Assembly (NCBI RefSeq): GCF_030913365.1
Contig: NZ_CP133160.1
Location: 496,001-560,000 of the forward strand
Direction: 5' to 3'
Source: Stenotrophomonas sp. 24(2023)
GTDB lineage: Bacteria > Pseudomonadota > Gammaproteobacteria > Xanthomonadales > Xanthomonadaceae
Length of the DNA: 64,000 nt
Under the pieces are notes generated by a model that did no database searches, was not told where the DNA came from, and saw only the letters and a list, made by a program, of their open reading frames with translations. The position numbers were made by a program, and so were the translations under genes. Positions 10,277-19,455 of this stretch are shown here, piece after piece; position 1 is the stretch's first letter; every line of letters starts with the position of its first letter.

Positions 10277-11202
10277 GGGCGCTGTGCCGCCAGTTCGGTG
10301 ATGCGGGCGCTGTGGGCGATCAGCTCGCGGCATTCGACCGCGAAGATGCCCATCTGGCCGACCTTGAATTCGATCCAGGCAAAATCGACTTCCGGCAGCA
10401 GCTTGATCAGGTGCTGTTCGGACTCGCCCACTTCGCAGATCAGCAGGCCGTCCTCGCTCAGGTGCAGCGGCGCGTCGCGCAGGATCTTCAGCACCAGGTC
10501 CAGGCCATCATCACCCGCACGCAGGCCCATTTCCGGCTCGTAGGAATATTCCTGCGGCAGGGCATCGGTCTCGTCGTTGGTGACGTACGGCGGGTTGGTG
10601 ACGATCAGGTCGTAGTGGCGGCCGGTCAGGCCGTTGAACAGGTCCGACTTGAGCAGGGTGACGTTGTGCGCCTGCAGGCGCTCCTTGTTCTCTTCGGCCA
10701 GCGACAGGGCGTCGTCGCTCAGGTCCACGCCATCCACTTCCCAGTTCGGGTAGTAGTGGCCCATGGCAATGGCGATGCAGCCCGAACCGGTGCACAGGTC
10801 CAGCGCGCGGTTGACATCGCGGCCGGCCAGCCACGGCTCGAAACCGCACTCGATCAGCTCGGCGATGGGCGAGCGGGGCACCAGGGCGCGCTCGTCGCTC
10901 TTGAAGCTGAGCCCGGCAAACCAGGCTTCGCCGGTCAGGTAGGCGGCCGGAATGCGTTCGTCGATGCGACGCTGGAACAGGTCCAGCACGCGCTGCTTTT
11001 CGGCCTGCAGCAGGCGCGCCTGGCCGTAGGCCGGGCCGAGGTCATGCGGCAGGTGCAGGCTGTGCAGCACCAGCTGGGTGGCTTCATCCAGGGCGTTGTC
11101 GTAGCTGTGCCCGAAGGTCAGCCCGGCTTCGTTGAAACGGCTGGTGCCGTAGCGGATCAGGTCGATGATCGTGTGGAGTTCGGCGGCCGTTTCGGCGGTC
11201 AT
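10273..11202 (-). CDS. prmB: Ribosomal protein uL3 glutamine methyltransferase
   Basis: 309 residues. PrmB N5-methylates a glutamine in ribosomal protein L3 using S-adenosylmethionine. The SAM-binding motif [16 protein letters not shown] lies near residues 135-150 and the catalytic NPPY sits in [12 protein letters not shown] near 205. The N-terminal helical domain ([17 protein letters not shown]) distinguishes PrmB from PrmC. An open frame extends upstream past the promoter of the divergent SCO gene, so the ATG at 11202 is used. Confidence 0.95.
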   Translation of the reverse strand: MTAETAAELHTIIDLIRYGTSRFNEAGLTFGHSYDNALDEATQLVLHSLHLPHDLGPAYGQARLLQAEKQRVLDLFQRRIDERIPAAYLTGEAWFAGLSFKSDERALVPRSPIAELIECGFEPWLAGRDVNRALDLCTGSGCIAIAMGHYYPNWEVDGVDLSDDALSLAEENKERLQAHNVTLLKSDLFNGLTGRHYDLIVTNPPYVTNDETDALPQEYSYEPEMGLRAGDDGLDLVLKILRDAPLHLSEDGLLICEVGESEQHLIKLLPEVDFAWIEFKVGQMGIFAVECRELIAHSARITELAAQRP

Positions 11203-11325
11203 GGCGGTACGACGGGCAAAGTGGCCCCCGATTATAGGCGTTGCCGGGGCCGCCGGCATCCGTTGCAGGGGTAACGACCCGGGCGCAGACGGTATGATGG
11301 CCCCCACTTCCCGCAGCGGATCCCC

Positions 11326-11976
11326 ATGTTCAATCGCAACGTAGGCATCATTCTGCTCATCGCCCTGGCCGCCGGGCTGGGCCTGCTCGCCGCCCAGAAG
11401 GTCTTCGCGCCCGCGCCGCCGGCCGGCCAGCCGGCCACCGAGGCCATCACCCTGTACCCGCAGCCACGGCCCCTGCCCGACTACAACCTGGCCCAGTCCG
11501 ACGGCACCCGGCTCATCCCCGGCGAGCTGAAAGGCCACTGGACGCTGGTCTTCCTGGGGTTCACCTTCTGCCCGGACGTGTGCCCGACCACCCTGGCCGA
11601 ACTGGCCGGCGCGCAGAAGCAGTGGGAAACGGTGCCCGAGGCCCTGCGCCCGCGCGTGCTGTTCATTTCGGTGGACCCCGGTCGCGATACCGCCACCCGC
11701 CTGGGCGAATATGTGCATGGCTTCCACAAGGACACCCTGGCCGCCACCGGCGATGTGCCCTCGCTGGAGCGCTTCGCCACCGCGCTGGGCTTCGTGTTCC
11801 AGAAGGTGCCCGGCAAGCACTTCGATGAAAACCCCGAGGACTACACCGTCGAGCATTCGGCCAGCCTGGCCGTGCTCGACCCGGAAGGCCGCCTGGCCGG
11901 CCTGGTCCGTCCCCCGTTCAACGCGCCGGCCATTGCCCGCGACCTGCAGAAGCTGACCGAGAAATCCGCCCCATGA
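11326..11976 (+). CDS. SCO1/SenC-family copper chaperone
   Basis: 216 residues. An N-terminal membrane anchor (residues 7-25) precedes a thioredoxin-fold SCO domain. The copper-binding CPDVCP motif uses Cys82 and Cys86, with the third ligand His177 in VEHSAS; all are present. SCO proteins deliver copper to, or reduce, the CuA site of cytochrome c oxidase from the periplasmic face. A -10-like TATGAT is at 11293-11298 and AGCGGA lies before the ATG. It overlaps psd by 4 bases (ATGA). No oxidase genes are nearby. Confidence 0.92.
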   Translation: MFNRNVGIILLIALAAGLGLLAAQKVFAPAPPAGQPATEAITLYPQPRPLPDYNLAQSDGTRLIPGELKGHWTLVFLGFTFCPDVCPTTLAELAGAQKQWETVPEALRPRVLFISVDPGRDTATRLGEYVHGFHKDTLAATGDVPSLERFATALGFVFQKVPGKHFDENPEDYTVEHSASLAVLDPEGRLAGLVRPPFNAPAIARDLQKLTEKSAP

Positions 11977-12818
11977 GCCTGATGACCACCCTGAGCTACG
12001 TCCTGCCGCACCGCCTGCTGTCCTCGATGGCGCGCTCGCTGGCGTACTCGGACAACCCGCGCGTGTCGCAATGGCTCATCGACACCGTGACCCGGAAATT
12101 CAACGTCGATCTGGGCGAGGCCGCCAACCCGGACCCGCGCAGCTACCCGACCTTCAACCAGTTCTTCACCCGTGCACTGAAGCCCGGCGCACGCGTGGCC
12201 GACGCCGACCCGCGCCGCCTGGTGATGCCGGCCGATGGCCGCATCAGCCAGCTGGGCCCGATCCAGGCCGGGCGCATCTTCCAGGCCAAGGGCCAGTCGT
12301 TCACCGCCGCCGAACTGCTGGGCAGCGCCGAGGATGCCAAGCCCTTCAATGACGGCCTGTTCGCCACCGTGTACCTGTCCCCGCGCGACTACCACCGCGT
12401 GCACATGCCGTGGACCGGCACCCTGCGCGAAACGGTGCACGTGCCCGGCCGCCTGTTCAGCGTGGGCCCGGATGCGGTGAACACCGTGCCGGGCCTGTTC
12501 GCACGCAACGAGCGCCTGGTCTGCCACTTCGACACCGACTTCGGCCCGATGGTGAGCGTGATGGTCGGCGCGCTGCTGGTGTCCGGCGTGGAAACGGTAT
12601 GGAGCGGCGTGGAGATCCCGGAATACGGTGATCGCATCACCCGCAAGGACTACCGCGGCCAGGGCATCACCCTGGAGCGTTTCGCCGAGATGGCACGCTT
12701 CAACTACGGTTCGACGGTTATCGTGCTGCTGCCGCCGGGCGTGGCCGAATTCACCACCGGCCTGGGCGCCGAGCACCCGGTCAAGCTGGGCCAGGCGCTG
12801 GCCACGCGGCGCGGCTGA
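11973..12818 (+). CDS. psd: Phosphatidylserine decarboxylase proenzyme
   Basis: 281 residues. Psd makes phosphatidylethanolamine at the inner membrane and self-cleaves to form a pyruvoyl cofactor. The cleavage site is the GST of [11 protein letters not shown], with Ser247 becoming the pyruvoyl group; most relatives have LGST, so the YGST here is a small variation. The catalytic block [13 protein letters not shown] near residue 130 and [13 protein letters not shown] are conserved. The start overlaps the SCO gene stop by 4 bases. Confidence 0.96.
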   Translation: MSLMTTLSYVLPHRLLSSMARSLAYSDNPRVSQWLIDTVTRKFNVDLGEAANPDPRSYPTFNQFFTRALKPGARVADADPRRLVMPADGRISQLGPIQAGRIFQAKGQSFTAAELLGSAEDAKPFNDGLFATVYLSPRDYHRVHMPWTGTLRETVHVPGRLFSVGPDAVNTVPGLFARNERLVCHFDTDFGPMVSVMVGALLVSGVETVWSGVEIPEYGDRITRKDYRGQGITLERFAEMARFNYGSTVIVLLPPGVAEFTTGLGAEHPVKLGQALATRRG

Positions 12819-12860
12819 TCACGGACGGTCGCCACCGGGCAGCGCCCGGCGGCACCGGAA

Positions 12861-12880
12861 GGCGCCCCCGCCGGGGCGCC
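12861..12880. terminator. GC-rich hairpin between convergent psd and rraB
   Basis: GGCGCCCC (12861-12868) pairs perfectly with GGGGCGCC (12873-12880) over a 4-base loop. It lies between two convergent genes, 43 bases after the psd stop and 3 bases after the rraB stop, and could serve both. There is no T-run. Confidence 0.5.
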
Positions 12881-12882
12881 AG

Positions 12883-13239
12883 TCACTGCAGCGTAGGTGC
12901 GCCCGGGGCCGGGCCGACATCCATGCCGTCATAGTCCTCCACGCCCAGCTGTGCGGCCAGGGCCGCCAGTTCCTGGTTGCGCAGGTCCAGCGAGGCCTCG
13001 TCATGGACCTCCACCCGTTCCACGTGCAGCACGTGGAACGGTGCCTCGCCCTCGTCGGGCACCTGCTCGAACAGTTCCACCACGGTATAGCCCTGTGCAG
13101 CGAGGGTCTGGGCCAGCGCCTGCAGGCGGTCGGCGGTGGCATGGACGAAGTAGTAACCCCACAGCAGCGGCGCCTGCAGGTCCCAGTCGGTGTTTTCGCG
13201 GAGGTTGGCGAACAGGTCGCGGGTGGCGGCAAGATCCAT
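12883..13239 (-). CDS. rraB: RraB-type regulator of ribonuclease E activity
   Basis: 118 residues, a single RraB domain. The acidic, Leu-rich sequence with GYYFVHATADRLQALAQTL and YDGMDVGP near the C-terminus matches the RraB family; the YDGWD/YDGMD block is its signature. RraB binds RNase E and restrains RNA decay in E. coli; this function is inferred for the homologue here. It lies 24 bases downstream of the lytic transglycosylase gene on the same strand. Confidence 0.82.
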   Translation of the reverse strand: MDLAATRDLFANLRENTDWDLQAPLLWGYYFVHATADRLQALAQTLAAQGYTVVELFEQVPDEGEAPFHVLHVERVEVHDEASLDLRNQELAALAAQLGVEDYDGMDVGPAPGAPTLQ

Positions 13240-13263
13240 GCAGGTCGTTCTCGTTGGAAAGCG

Positions 13264-14871
13264 TTACTTGTCGCAGCCCTGGAGCTTCAGGGTCTGCCCC
13301 GGGCGCAGGCTGTAAGCCGGCGCCTTCAGACCATTGGCGCGGGCCAGGGCCGGCACGTCGCACTGGAAACGGGCGGCGATGCGGCCCAGCGTATCGCCTT
13401 TGCCCACCTTGTAGGTGCGCACCTTGGGCTTGCCCTTGGCCGGCGGCTTCGGTGCCGCCACCGGGGCGGTGGGAGTGGCCGCGATCTCATCGCCCTCGGC
13501 CGCCGCTGCCACCGGTACCACGCCCCCCACCGCCACGCTGCCGGTGTAGGCCACCGCGCCGGGGCGGACGATGGCCGCATTGAGGTCGGCGGTGATCAGC
13601 GCCCGCGCCAGGTCCGCACGCGGGCCGCTGACACAGTTGCGCGCGTACAGGCTGGCGATGCGCGTGGTCGCATTGATGAGCGTACCGGCGGGGATCCACC
13701 CATCGGCCTCGTAGCGGGGATTGAGGTTGCGCAGTGCACGCATGTAGCCATCACGCGTGCCATGGCTGCCCAGGCAGATGGTCAGTTCATAGATGGTGGT
13801 GGAGCGGGCCAGGCGCAGGGTCGCCGGCTGCGCGCTGATCTTCGGGAATTCCACGCCGTACTGCTGCGGGTGCAGGAAGATCCACGCGGCGGCGATCACC
13901 ATGGGCACATAGTCCTTGGTCTCGCCGGGGAACTGGTTGTAGACCCGGTCGATCCAGAAGCTCTGCCCCGGGTTTTCACGCGCCACCCGCGCCGCCCGTC
14001 CCTCTCCGCCGTTGTAGCCGGCCAGCGAGAGTTCCACGCTGTTGTTCAGTTCACGCATGCGTTCGTTGAGATAGGTCGCACTGGCCTCGGCGGCACTGCG
14101 CGCGTCGAACCGGGTGTCGAAGCCGGTGCCATCCGGCCCCAGGCCGAAACGGCGCCCGGTGGCGGGCATGAACTGCATGAGCCCGGCCGCACCGGCGCGT
14201 GAGGATGCATGCACGCGGCCGTTGGATTCCTTGGCCATGATGCCGAACAGCAAGGCTTCGGGCAGGCCGCGCTTTTCCCATTCCGGCCACATCACCGCAC
14301 GCAGGTTCTGGTAGTTCTCATAGCTGGTCAGCAGCGCCGGGCGCATGTCGGTCAGCCAGCGGCGGATGCCGGCCTGGATGGCCGGGTTGTACTCGACCAT
14401 GGTGTCAAAGGCATGGCGCTTGTCGTTGAGCAGGGCGGCCGCACGGGCCGCCTCGGGCACATCGGCGGCCAGCGGGCCGACATGGTCCGGGTCGGCCTCC
14501 AGGCGATCGCCTTCGTCGTCGGCCTGGGCATCATCGGCCACCGCGTCCGCGTCGTGCTTGAGCAGGCGCTTGTAGGTGGCCAGCATGTCACCCATCTGGC
14601 AGCCCTTCTGCTTCACGCACTCACTGATGACATCTTCCATGTCTTCCAGTGCGGCGTCGGCTTCGTTGCTGCCCTTGGGGTCGGCATTGCCCACCAGCAC
14701 CAGCGCGTTGGTGTAGCGCTTCTCGGCAGCCGCCATGCGCTGCTGCAGCACATCGACCTTGGCCTTGTCCCGCGCCGAGACCCGCTGGGCGTGCGCCTCG
14801 GGGGAGATGGAAACCAGGCTGGCAAGGGCCAGCAGCGGCCAGGTGCGGGAAAGCAGGACAGGAACGGGCAT
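13264..14871 (-). CDS. Membrane-bound lytic murein transglycosylase (MltD-like) with LysM domain
   Basis: 535 residues. A signal peptide (residues 1-28, ending PEAHA) is followed by a helical region, then a SLT domain of family 1: FGIMAKESNGRVHASSRAGAAGLMQFMP holds the catalytic Glu of KESNG (about residue 216; shown here as FGIMAKESNG and AAGLMQFMP), and ELSLAGYNGGEGRA is the substrate loop. A LysM domain (YKVGKGDTLGRIAARF) closes the protein near 480-530. It cleaves glycan strands in the periplasm with formation of 1,6-anhydromuropeptides. No lipobox is seen, unlike E. coli MltD. The ATG at 14871 has little Shine-Dalgarno sequence but gives a proper signal peptide. Confidence 0.86.
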   Translation of the reverse strand: MPVPVLLSRTWPLLALASLVSISPEAHAQRVSARDKAKVDVLQQRMAAAEKRYTNALVLVGNADPKGSNEADAALEDMEDVISECVKQKGCQMGDMLATYKRLLKHDADAVADDAQADDEGDRLEADPDHVGPLAADVPEAARAAALLNDKRHAFDTMVEYNPAIQAGIRRWLTDMRPALLTSYENYQNLRAVMWPEWEKRGLPEALLFGIMAKESNGRVHASSRAGAAGLMQFMPATGRRFGLGPDGTGFDTRFDARSAAEASATYLNERMRELNNSVELSLAGYNGGEGRAARVARENPGQSFWIDRVYNQFPGETKDYVPMVIAAAWIFLHPQQYGVEFPKISAQPATLRLARSTTIYELTICLGSHGTRDGYMRALRNLNPRYEADGWIPAGTLINATTRIASLYARNCVSGPRADLARALITADLNAAIVRPGAVAYTGSVAVGGVVPVAAAAEGDEIAATPTAPVAAPKPPAKGKPKVRTYKVGKGDTLGRIAARFQCDVPALARANGLKAPAYSLRPGQTLKLQGCDK

Positions 14872-14993
14872 TTTTGGCACTGTGTGCGAGACAGGCAGGC
14901 AGAGTAGCGGCGCGGCCAAGGTCCGGGCAACCCGCACCAGGCCGGCCGGCTGCCCCGGTTAACATTGTGCGTATTCACTACAAGGGCTGGACC

Positions 14994-16499
14994 ATGGATC
15001 CGATTCTGCTCGGCAAAGGCACCACCGACGATATCCCCGTGACCCTGCAGCCGCGGCTGGGCAACCGCCACGGCCTGGTGGCCGGCGCCACCGGTACCGG
15101 CAAGACCGTGACCCTGATGACGCTGGCCGAAGGGTTTTCACGGATCGGCGTGCCGGTGTTCCTGGCCGACGTGAAGGGCGATGTATCCGGCCTGGCGGTG
15201 CCCGGCAGCGGCGGAGACGCGCTGCTGCAGCGCGCGGCGCAGATCGGCGTGACCGACTACGGCCCGGCGGCCAGCCCGGCGGTGTTCTGGGACCTGTACG
15301 GCAAGCTGGGCCACCCGGTACGCACCACCATCAGCGAAATGGGCCCGACCCTGCTGGCCCGCATCCTGGAGCTCAACGACACCCAGGCCGGCGTGCTGGA
15401 CATCGTGTTCAAGCTGGCCGACGACCGTGGCCTGCTGCTGCTGGACATGGACGACCTGCGTGCCCTGCTCGGCCTGGTCGCCGAGGAGCGCAAGGATGTT
15501 TCCACCGAATACGGCCTGGTCAGCGCGCCCTCCATTGCGGCGATCCAGCGCGCGGTGCTGCGCCTGGCCCAGGACGGCGGCGAGCAGTTCTTCGGCGAAC
15601 CGGCACTGGAACTGGCCGACATCATGCGGGTCAACCACGACGGCCGCGGGGTGATCGGCATCCTGGCCGCCGACCAGCTGGTGCTCAAGCCCAAGCTGTA
15701 TTCCACCTTCCTGCTGTGGCTGCTGTCGGAGCTGTTCGAGACGCTGCCGGAGGTAGGCGACCTGGACAAGCCCAAGCTGGTGTTCATCTTCGATGAAGCG
15801 CACCTGCTGTTCAACGATGCGCCGCCGGCACTGGTGCAACGCATCGAGCAGGTGGTGCGGCTGATCCGCTCCAAGGGCGTGGGCGTGTACTTCTGCTCGC
15901 AGTTCCCCGACGACGTGCCGGCCAACATCCTGGGCCAGCTCGGCAACCGCGTGCAGCATGCGCTGCGCGCCTTCACCCCGCGCGACCAGAAGGCGGTGAA
16001 GACCGCAGCGGAAACCTTCGTGCCGAATCCGAAACTGGACGTGGCCAAGGTGCTGGCCCAGCTCGGCACCGGTGAAGCACTGGTCTCCACCCTGCAGGAC
16101 AAGGGCATCCCGATGCCGGTGCAGCAGACGCTGATCGCCCCGCCGCGTTGCCGGATGGGAGCGATCACCGAGGCCGAACGCGCACAGGTGCGGGCGGGCA
16201 GCCCGGTCGGCAGCCGCTACGACACGGCGATCAACCGTGAATCGGCCGCTGAACTGCTGGCCGCACGTGCGGAGAAGGCCACCGCGCAGGCACAGGCACC
16301 GGCAGCGCGGACCCGCCAGCAGGATGACGCGCAGGAGGGGGGCTTCGGCCAGGCCATCAAGGACACCATCTTCGGCACCCGGCGCCGCCAGGGCATGATC
16401 GAGACCATGGCCAAGCAGACCACGCGCACGGTCGGTACCAAGCTGGGCAACCAGATCGTGCGCGGCATCCTGGGCGGCATCTTCGGCGGGAAGCGCTGA
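14994..16499 (+). CDS. HerA-like P-loop ATPase (DUF853 family)
   Basis: 501 residues. Walker A is GATGTGKTVT (about residues 27-36); Walker B is LVFIFDEAHLLF near 265; the family motif FLADVKGDVSGLA follows the P-loop. A basic C-terminus with NQIVRGILGGIFGGKR ends the protein. DUF853 proteins belong to the HerA/FtsK-like ATPases; a role in DNA translocation or membrane-linked DNA processing is inferred from the fold and not established. The ATG at 14994 is the first with family-like sequence (MDPILLGKGT); the long frame upstream is antisense to the transglycosylase gene. Confidence 0.9.
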   Translation: MDPILLGKGTTDDIPVTLQPRLGNRHGLVAGATGTGKTVTLMTLAEGFSRIGVPVFLADVKGDVSGLAVPGSGGDALLQRAAQIGVTDYGPAASPAVFWDLYGKLGHPVRTTISEMGPTLLARILELNDTQAGVLDIVFKLADDRGLLLLDMDDLRALLGLVAEERKDVSTEYGLVSAPSIAAIQRAVLRLAQDGGEQFFGEPALELADIMRVNHDGRGVIGILAADQLVLKPKLYSTFLLWLLSELFETLPEVGDLDKPKLVFIFDEAHLLFNDAPPALVQRIEQVVRLIRSKGVGVYFCSQFPDDVPANILGQLGNRVQHALRAFTPRDQKAVKTAAETFVPNPKLDVAKVLAQLGTGEALVSTLQDKGIPMPVQQTLIAPPRCRMGAITEAERAQVRAGSPVGSRYDTAINRESAAELLAARAEKATAQAQAPAARTRQQDDAQEGGFGQAIKDTIFGTRRRQGMIETMAKQTTRTVGTKLGNQIVRGILGGIFGGKR

Positions 16500-16513
16500 A
16501 CCCGTTCCTTTAC

Positions 16514-16549
16514 CGGGCGGGGCTTTCCGAAGCGGAACGGCCCCGCCCG
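16514..16549 (+). terminator. Hairpin between the HerA-like gene and greB
   Basis: CGGGCGGGGC (16514-16523) pairs with GCCCCGCCCG (16540-16549). It is very stable but has no T-run, so partial termination before greB is the reasonable reading. Confidence 0.5.
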
Positions 16550-16583
16550 CCCCCCTCGCACTCCTGGAAAGAAGCCGTACCGC

Positions 16584-17087
16584 ATGTCCCGTTGGCGTCC
16601 CCCTGCAGAAAAGAGCACCGCCCTGATCACCGCCGCCGGCCATGCCCGGCTGAAAGCCGAACTGGATGAGCTGTGGCGCGTGCGCCGCCCCGAGGTGGTG
16701 AAGGCACTGGCGGCGGCGGCCGCCGAGGGCGACCGTTCGGAGAACGCCGAGTACACCTACCGCAAGAAGCAGCTGGGCGAGATCGACCGCCGCGTGCGCT
16801 ACCTGACCAAGCGCCTGGAGGCACTGCGGGTGGTCGATACCCGGCCGACCGATCCGCAGGCGGTATTCTTCGGCGCCTGGGTGGAACTGGAAAACGTGGA
16901 CACGGGCGAGACCAGCCGCTACCGCATCGTCGGGCCGGACGAGACCGACGCAGGCACCGGCTGCATCAGCATCGATTCGCCGCTGGCGCGGGCGTTGCTG
17001 AAGAAGCGCGTCGACGATGAGTTTTCGGTGGCGCTGCCCGGCGGGCACTTCACCTTCGCGGTGATCGGCGTGGACTACGCGGCGTAA
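16584..17087 (+). CDS. greB: Transcription elongation factor GreB
   Basis: 167 residues. Gre factors enter the RNA polymerase secondary channel and stimulate cleavage of backtracked RNA. The N-terminal coiled coil carries the acidic tip in [18 protein letters not shown] (about residues 47-65) with the catalytic Asp/Glu; the C-terminal FKBP-like domain includes [25 protein letters not shown] and the longer length favour GreB over GreA. It is preceded by GAAAGAAG before the ATG. Confidence 0.93.
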   Translation: MSRWRPPAEKSTALITAAGHARLKAELDELWRVRRPEVVKALAAAAAEGDRSENAEYTYRKKQLGEIDRRVRYLTKRLEALRVVDTRPTDPQAVFFGAWVELENVDTGETSRYRIVGPDETDAGTGCISIDSPLARALLKKRVDDEFSVALPGGHFTFAVIGVDYAA

Positions 17088-17109
17088 CGCCGGAACGAAA
17101 GGCGGTCGG

Positions 17110-17955
17110 CTAACCGTCGACACTGCCGGCGGTGTGCAACGGCGGTGGGTAGCGGCGGCCCTCGCGCAGCGGGCGGAAGTAGTCGGCATTGCCGTAGAAG
17201 GCGACATCCTGCACGTCATGCCAGCCGGGAACACCCGCCAATGGCAGCGGCCGCAGTTGCAGGGGATCATCCAGCACCGTGCCCGCGTCGATGGCATTGG
17301 CAACCACCTCGATGCAGGCCGCGCGCTCATCCCCCTGCACCACCACGCATTTGCCCACCAGCAGGCGCCCCGGCAGCAACGCCTGCTCCATCAACGCATG
17401 GCCGAACACGGCGGCGATGGCGATGCTCCCGCTCTGCCACCACGCAGGTGCGAACAACGCCGCCCAGTCATGCGCATCCCACGCAGCCAGCACAAGCGGA
17501 TCACGCACACGCACGACCACCCCGGTTTCGTCGAACTGGGTCAGGGCCGCCTGCGCGCGGTTGCGCTGGCCGGACGGCACGGTCGCCATGTGCCGGCACT
17601 GGGCGGCATTGAGCGCCACTTTAAGCTGCGGGTAACGTGCCCACACCAGCGCATTGAACAGGTCGTGCCAGTTGCCGGCGCGGGTGGCGATGCGCCCCTG
17701 CGCGATGCGGGCCTCGTAGTGCAGGCCATCGGCCAGCAAGGCCGCGTCCTGCGCCACCAGCGTCTTGCCCGGCAGCGCCAGCCGCGCATCCAGTGAACGC
17801 ACCGATGGCCAGACCGCGGCCTGCAGCAGGTCGCCGAACGCCGCCATTCCGGCAAACAACGGATGATCGAAACAATCGGCCGCCACGGCGTCACGCGCGG
17901 GCGGCTCGAAACGGCGACGGCCGCCACCGGCAGCGGTGGCAGCCGCAGCGGTCAC
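17110..17955 (-). CDS. DUF3025 domain-containing protein
   Basis: 281 residues, cytoplasmic, no membrane segment. The block [28 protein letters not shown] (seen as [19 protein letters not shown]) is diagnostic of DUF3025. Its biochemical function is unknown. It overlaps the rimO stop by 4 bases (ATGA in reverse order), being downstream of rimO, and so is probably co-translated with it. The family is widespread in beta- and gammaproteobacteria. Confidence 0.82.
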   Translation of the reverse strand: MTAAAATAAGGGRRRFEPPARDAVAADCFDHPLFAGMAAFGDLLQAAVWPSVRSLDARLALPGKTLVAQDAALLADGLHYEARIAQGRIATRAGNWHDLFNALVWARYPQLKVALNAAQCRHMATVPSGQRNRAQAALTQFDETGVVVRVRDPLVLAAWDAHDWAALFAPAWWQSGSIAIAAVFGHALMEQALLPGRLLVGKCVVVQGDERAACIEVVANAIDAGTVLDDPLQLRPLPLAGVPGWHDVQDVAFYGNADYFRPLREGRRYPPPLHTAGSVDG

Positions 17956-19313
17956 AGCACCTTGAGGTCGAAGGCCGGGCGCGTGGCACTGCCCAGCGCG
18001 TCGCCGTACAGGTCGTGCTCGTCGCTCTCGGTGATCTCCACGTCGACGAACTCGCCCACGCGCAGCTTCACCTGGTCCGCATTCTGGATGTGCACCAGGC
18101 CATCGATTTCCGGCGCATCAGCCTTGGAACGCGCCACGGCGATGTCACCTTCGATGGCATCGACCAGGCACTGCTGCACCGTGCCGATCTTCGCCTCCAG
18201 GCGTGCCGCGGAAATCTGCGCCTGCTTTTCCATGAAGCGCGCCAGGCGCTCCTGCTTCACTTCTTCCGGCACCGCATCGGGCAGGTCGTTGGCGGTGGCG
18301 CCCTCGACCGGCGAGTAGGCGAACGCACCCACGCGGTCCAGCTGCGCTTCATCCAGGAACGACAGCAGTTCCTCGAACTCGGCCTCGGTCTCGCCCGGGA
18401 AGCCGACGATGAAGGTCGAACGCACGGTGATGTCCGGCGCGATGCGGCGCCAGTTCTGCACGCGTTCCAGGGTCTTTTCGACCGCGCCGGGGCGCTTCAT
18501 CAGGCGCAGGATGCGCGGGCTGGCGTGCTGGAACGGAATGTCCAGGTACGGCAGGATGCGGTTCTCGGCCATCAGCGGCACCACCTCGTCCACGTGCGGG
18601 TACGGGTAGACGTAGTGCATGCGCACCCAGGCATCGAGCTCGGACAGGCCTTCGCACAGCGCCTTCATGCGGGTCTGGTAGGCCTTGTCGCGCCACATGC
18701 GCTCGGCATACTTCACGTCCACGCCGTAGGCGGAGGTGTCCTGCGAGACCACCAGCAGCTCGCGCACGCCGCCGCGCACCAGGCGCTCGGCTTCGCGCAG
18801 CACCTCATCCACCGGGCGCGAGACCAGCTTGCCGCGCATCGAGGGGATGATGCAGAAACTGCACTTGTGGTTGCAGCCTTCGGAAATCTTCAGGTAGGCA
18901 TAGTGGCGCGGGGTCAGCTTGATGCCGTAGTCCGGCACCAGGTCCACGAACGGGTCATGCTTGGGCGGCAGCGCGGCGTGCACCGCTTCCATCACGCTCT
19001 GGTAGTCCTGCGGGCCGGACACGGCCAGCACGTCCGGGTAGGCCTCGCGGATCTGTTCCGGGCGCTTGCCCAGGCAGCCGGTGACGATGACCTTGCCGTT
19101 CTCGTTCATCGCCTCGCCGATGGCATCGAGCGATTCGGTCACCGCCGAATCGATGAAGCCGCAGGTGTTGACCACCACCACATCGGCCGAATCGTAGGAC
19201 GGGACGATGTCGTACCCCTCGGCCCGCAGCTGGGTGAGGATGCGCTCGGAATCGACGAGGGCCTTCGGGCAGCCAAGGCTGACGAAGCCGACTTTGGGGT
19301 TCAGCTGGGACAT
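17952..19313 (-). CDS. rimO: Ribosomal protein uS12 methylthiotransferase
   Basis: 453 residues. RimO methylthiolates an aspartate of ribosomal protein S12 using two Fe-S clusters and SAM. The N-terminal UPF0004 domain begins [16 protein letters not shown], with Cys ligands also in NTCGFID and TGCLGK. The radical-SAM CxxxCxxC is in [21 protein letters not shown]-terminal TRAM domain ends the protein. The ATG at 19313 is used; 44 in-frame residues upstream are not conserved. Its promoter region abuts the 3' end of the phage tail operon; TATACT on the minus strand at 19392-19397 could be the -10. Confidence 0.96.
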   Translation of the reverse strand: MSQLNPKVGFVSLGCPKALVDSERILTQLRAEGYDIVPSYDSADVVVVNTCGFIDSAVTESLDAIGEAMNENGKVIVTGCLGKRPEQIREAYPDVLAVSGPQDYQSVMEAVHAALPPKHDPFVDLVPDYGIKLTPRHYAYLKISEGCNHKCSFCIIPSMRGKLVSRPVDEVLREAERLVRGGVRELLVVSQDTSAYGVDVKYAERMWRDKAYQTRMKALCEGLSELDAWVRMHYVYPYPHVDEVVPLMAENRILPYLDIPFQHASPRILRLMKRPGAVEKTLERVQNWRRIAPDITVRSTFIVGFPGETEAEFEELLSFLDEAQLDRVGAFAYSPVEGATANDLPDAVPEEVKQERLARFMEKQAQISAARLEAKIGTVQQCLVDAIEGDIAVARSKADAPEIDGLVHIQNADQVKLRVGEFVDVEITESDEHDLYGDALGSATRPAFDLKVL

Positions 19314-19408
19314 GGAATCGCGGGACTCTGGGGGCCTGGGACCCTGCCGGAATGACAGGGGCGCCTGGGGGCCGGGGCCTGAAAGGGCGCCAGTATACCG
19401 GGGTTGAC

Positions 19409-19437
19409 GGTGGAGCCCTGAATCGGGGGGCTCCACC
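19409..19437 (-). terminator. Hairpin at the 3' end of the tail operon
   Basis: GGTGGAGCCC (19409-19418) pairs with GGGCTCCACC (19428-19437), a perfect 10-bp stem with a 9-base loop, 19 bases past the J-protein stop. No T-run. It marks the right-hand end of the tail genes before rimO. Confidence 0.55.
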
Positions 19438-19455
19438 GCAACCACCGGCAGTCGG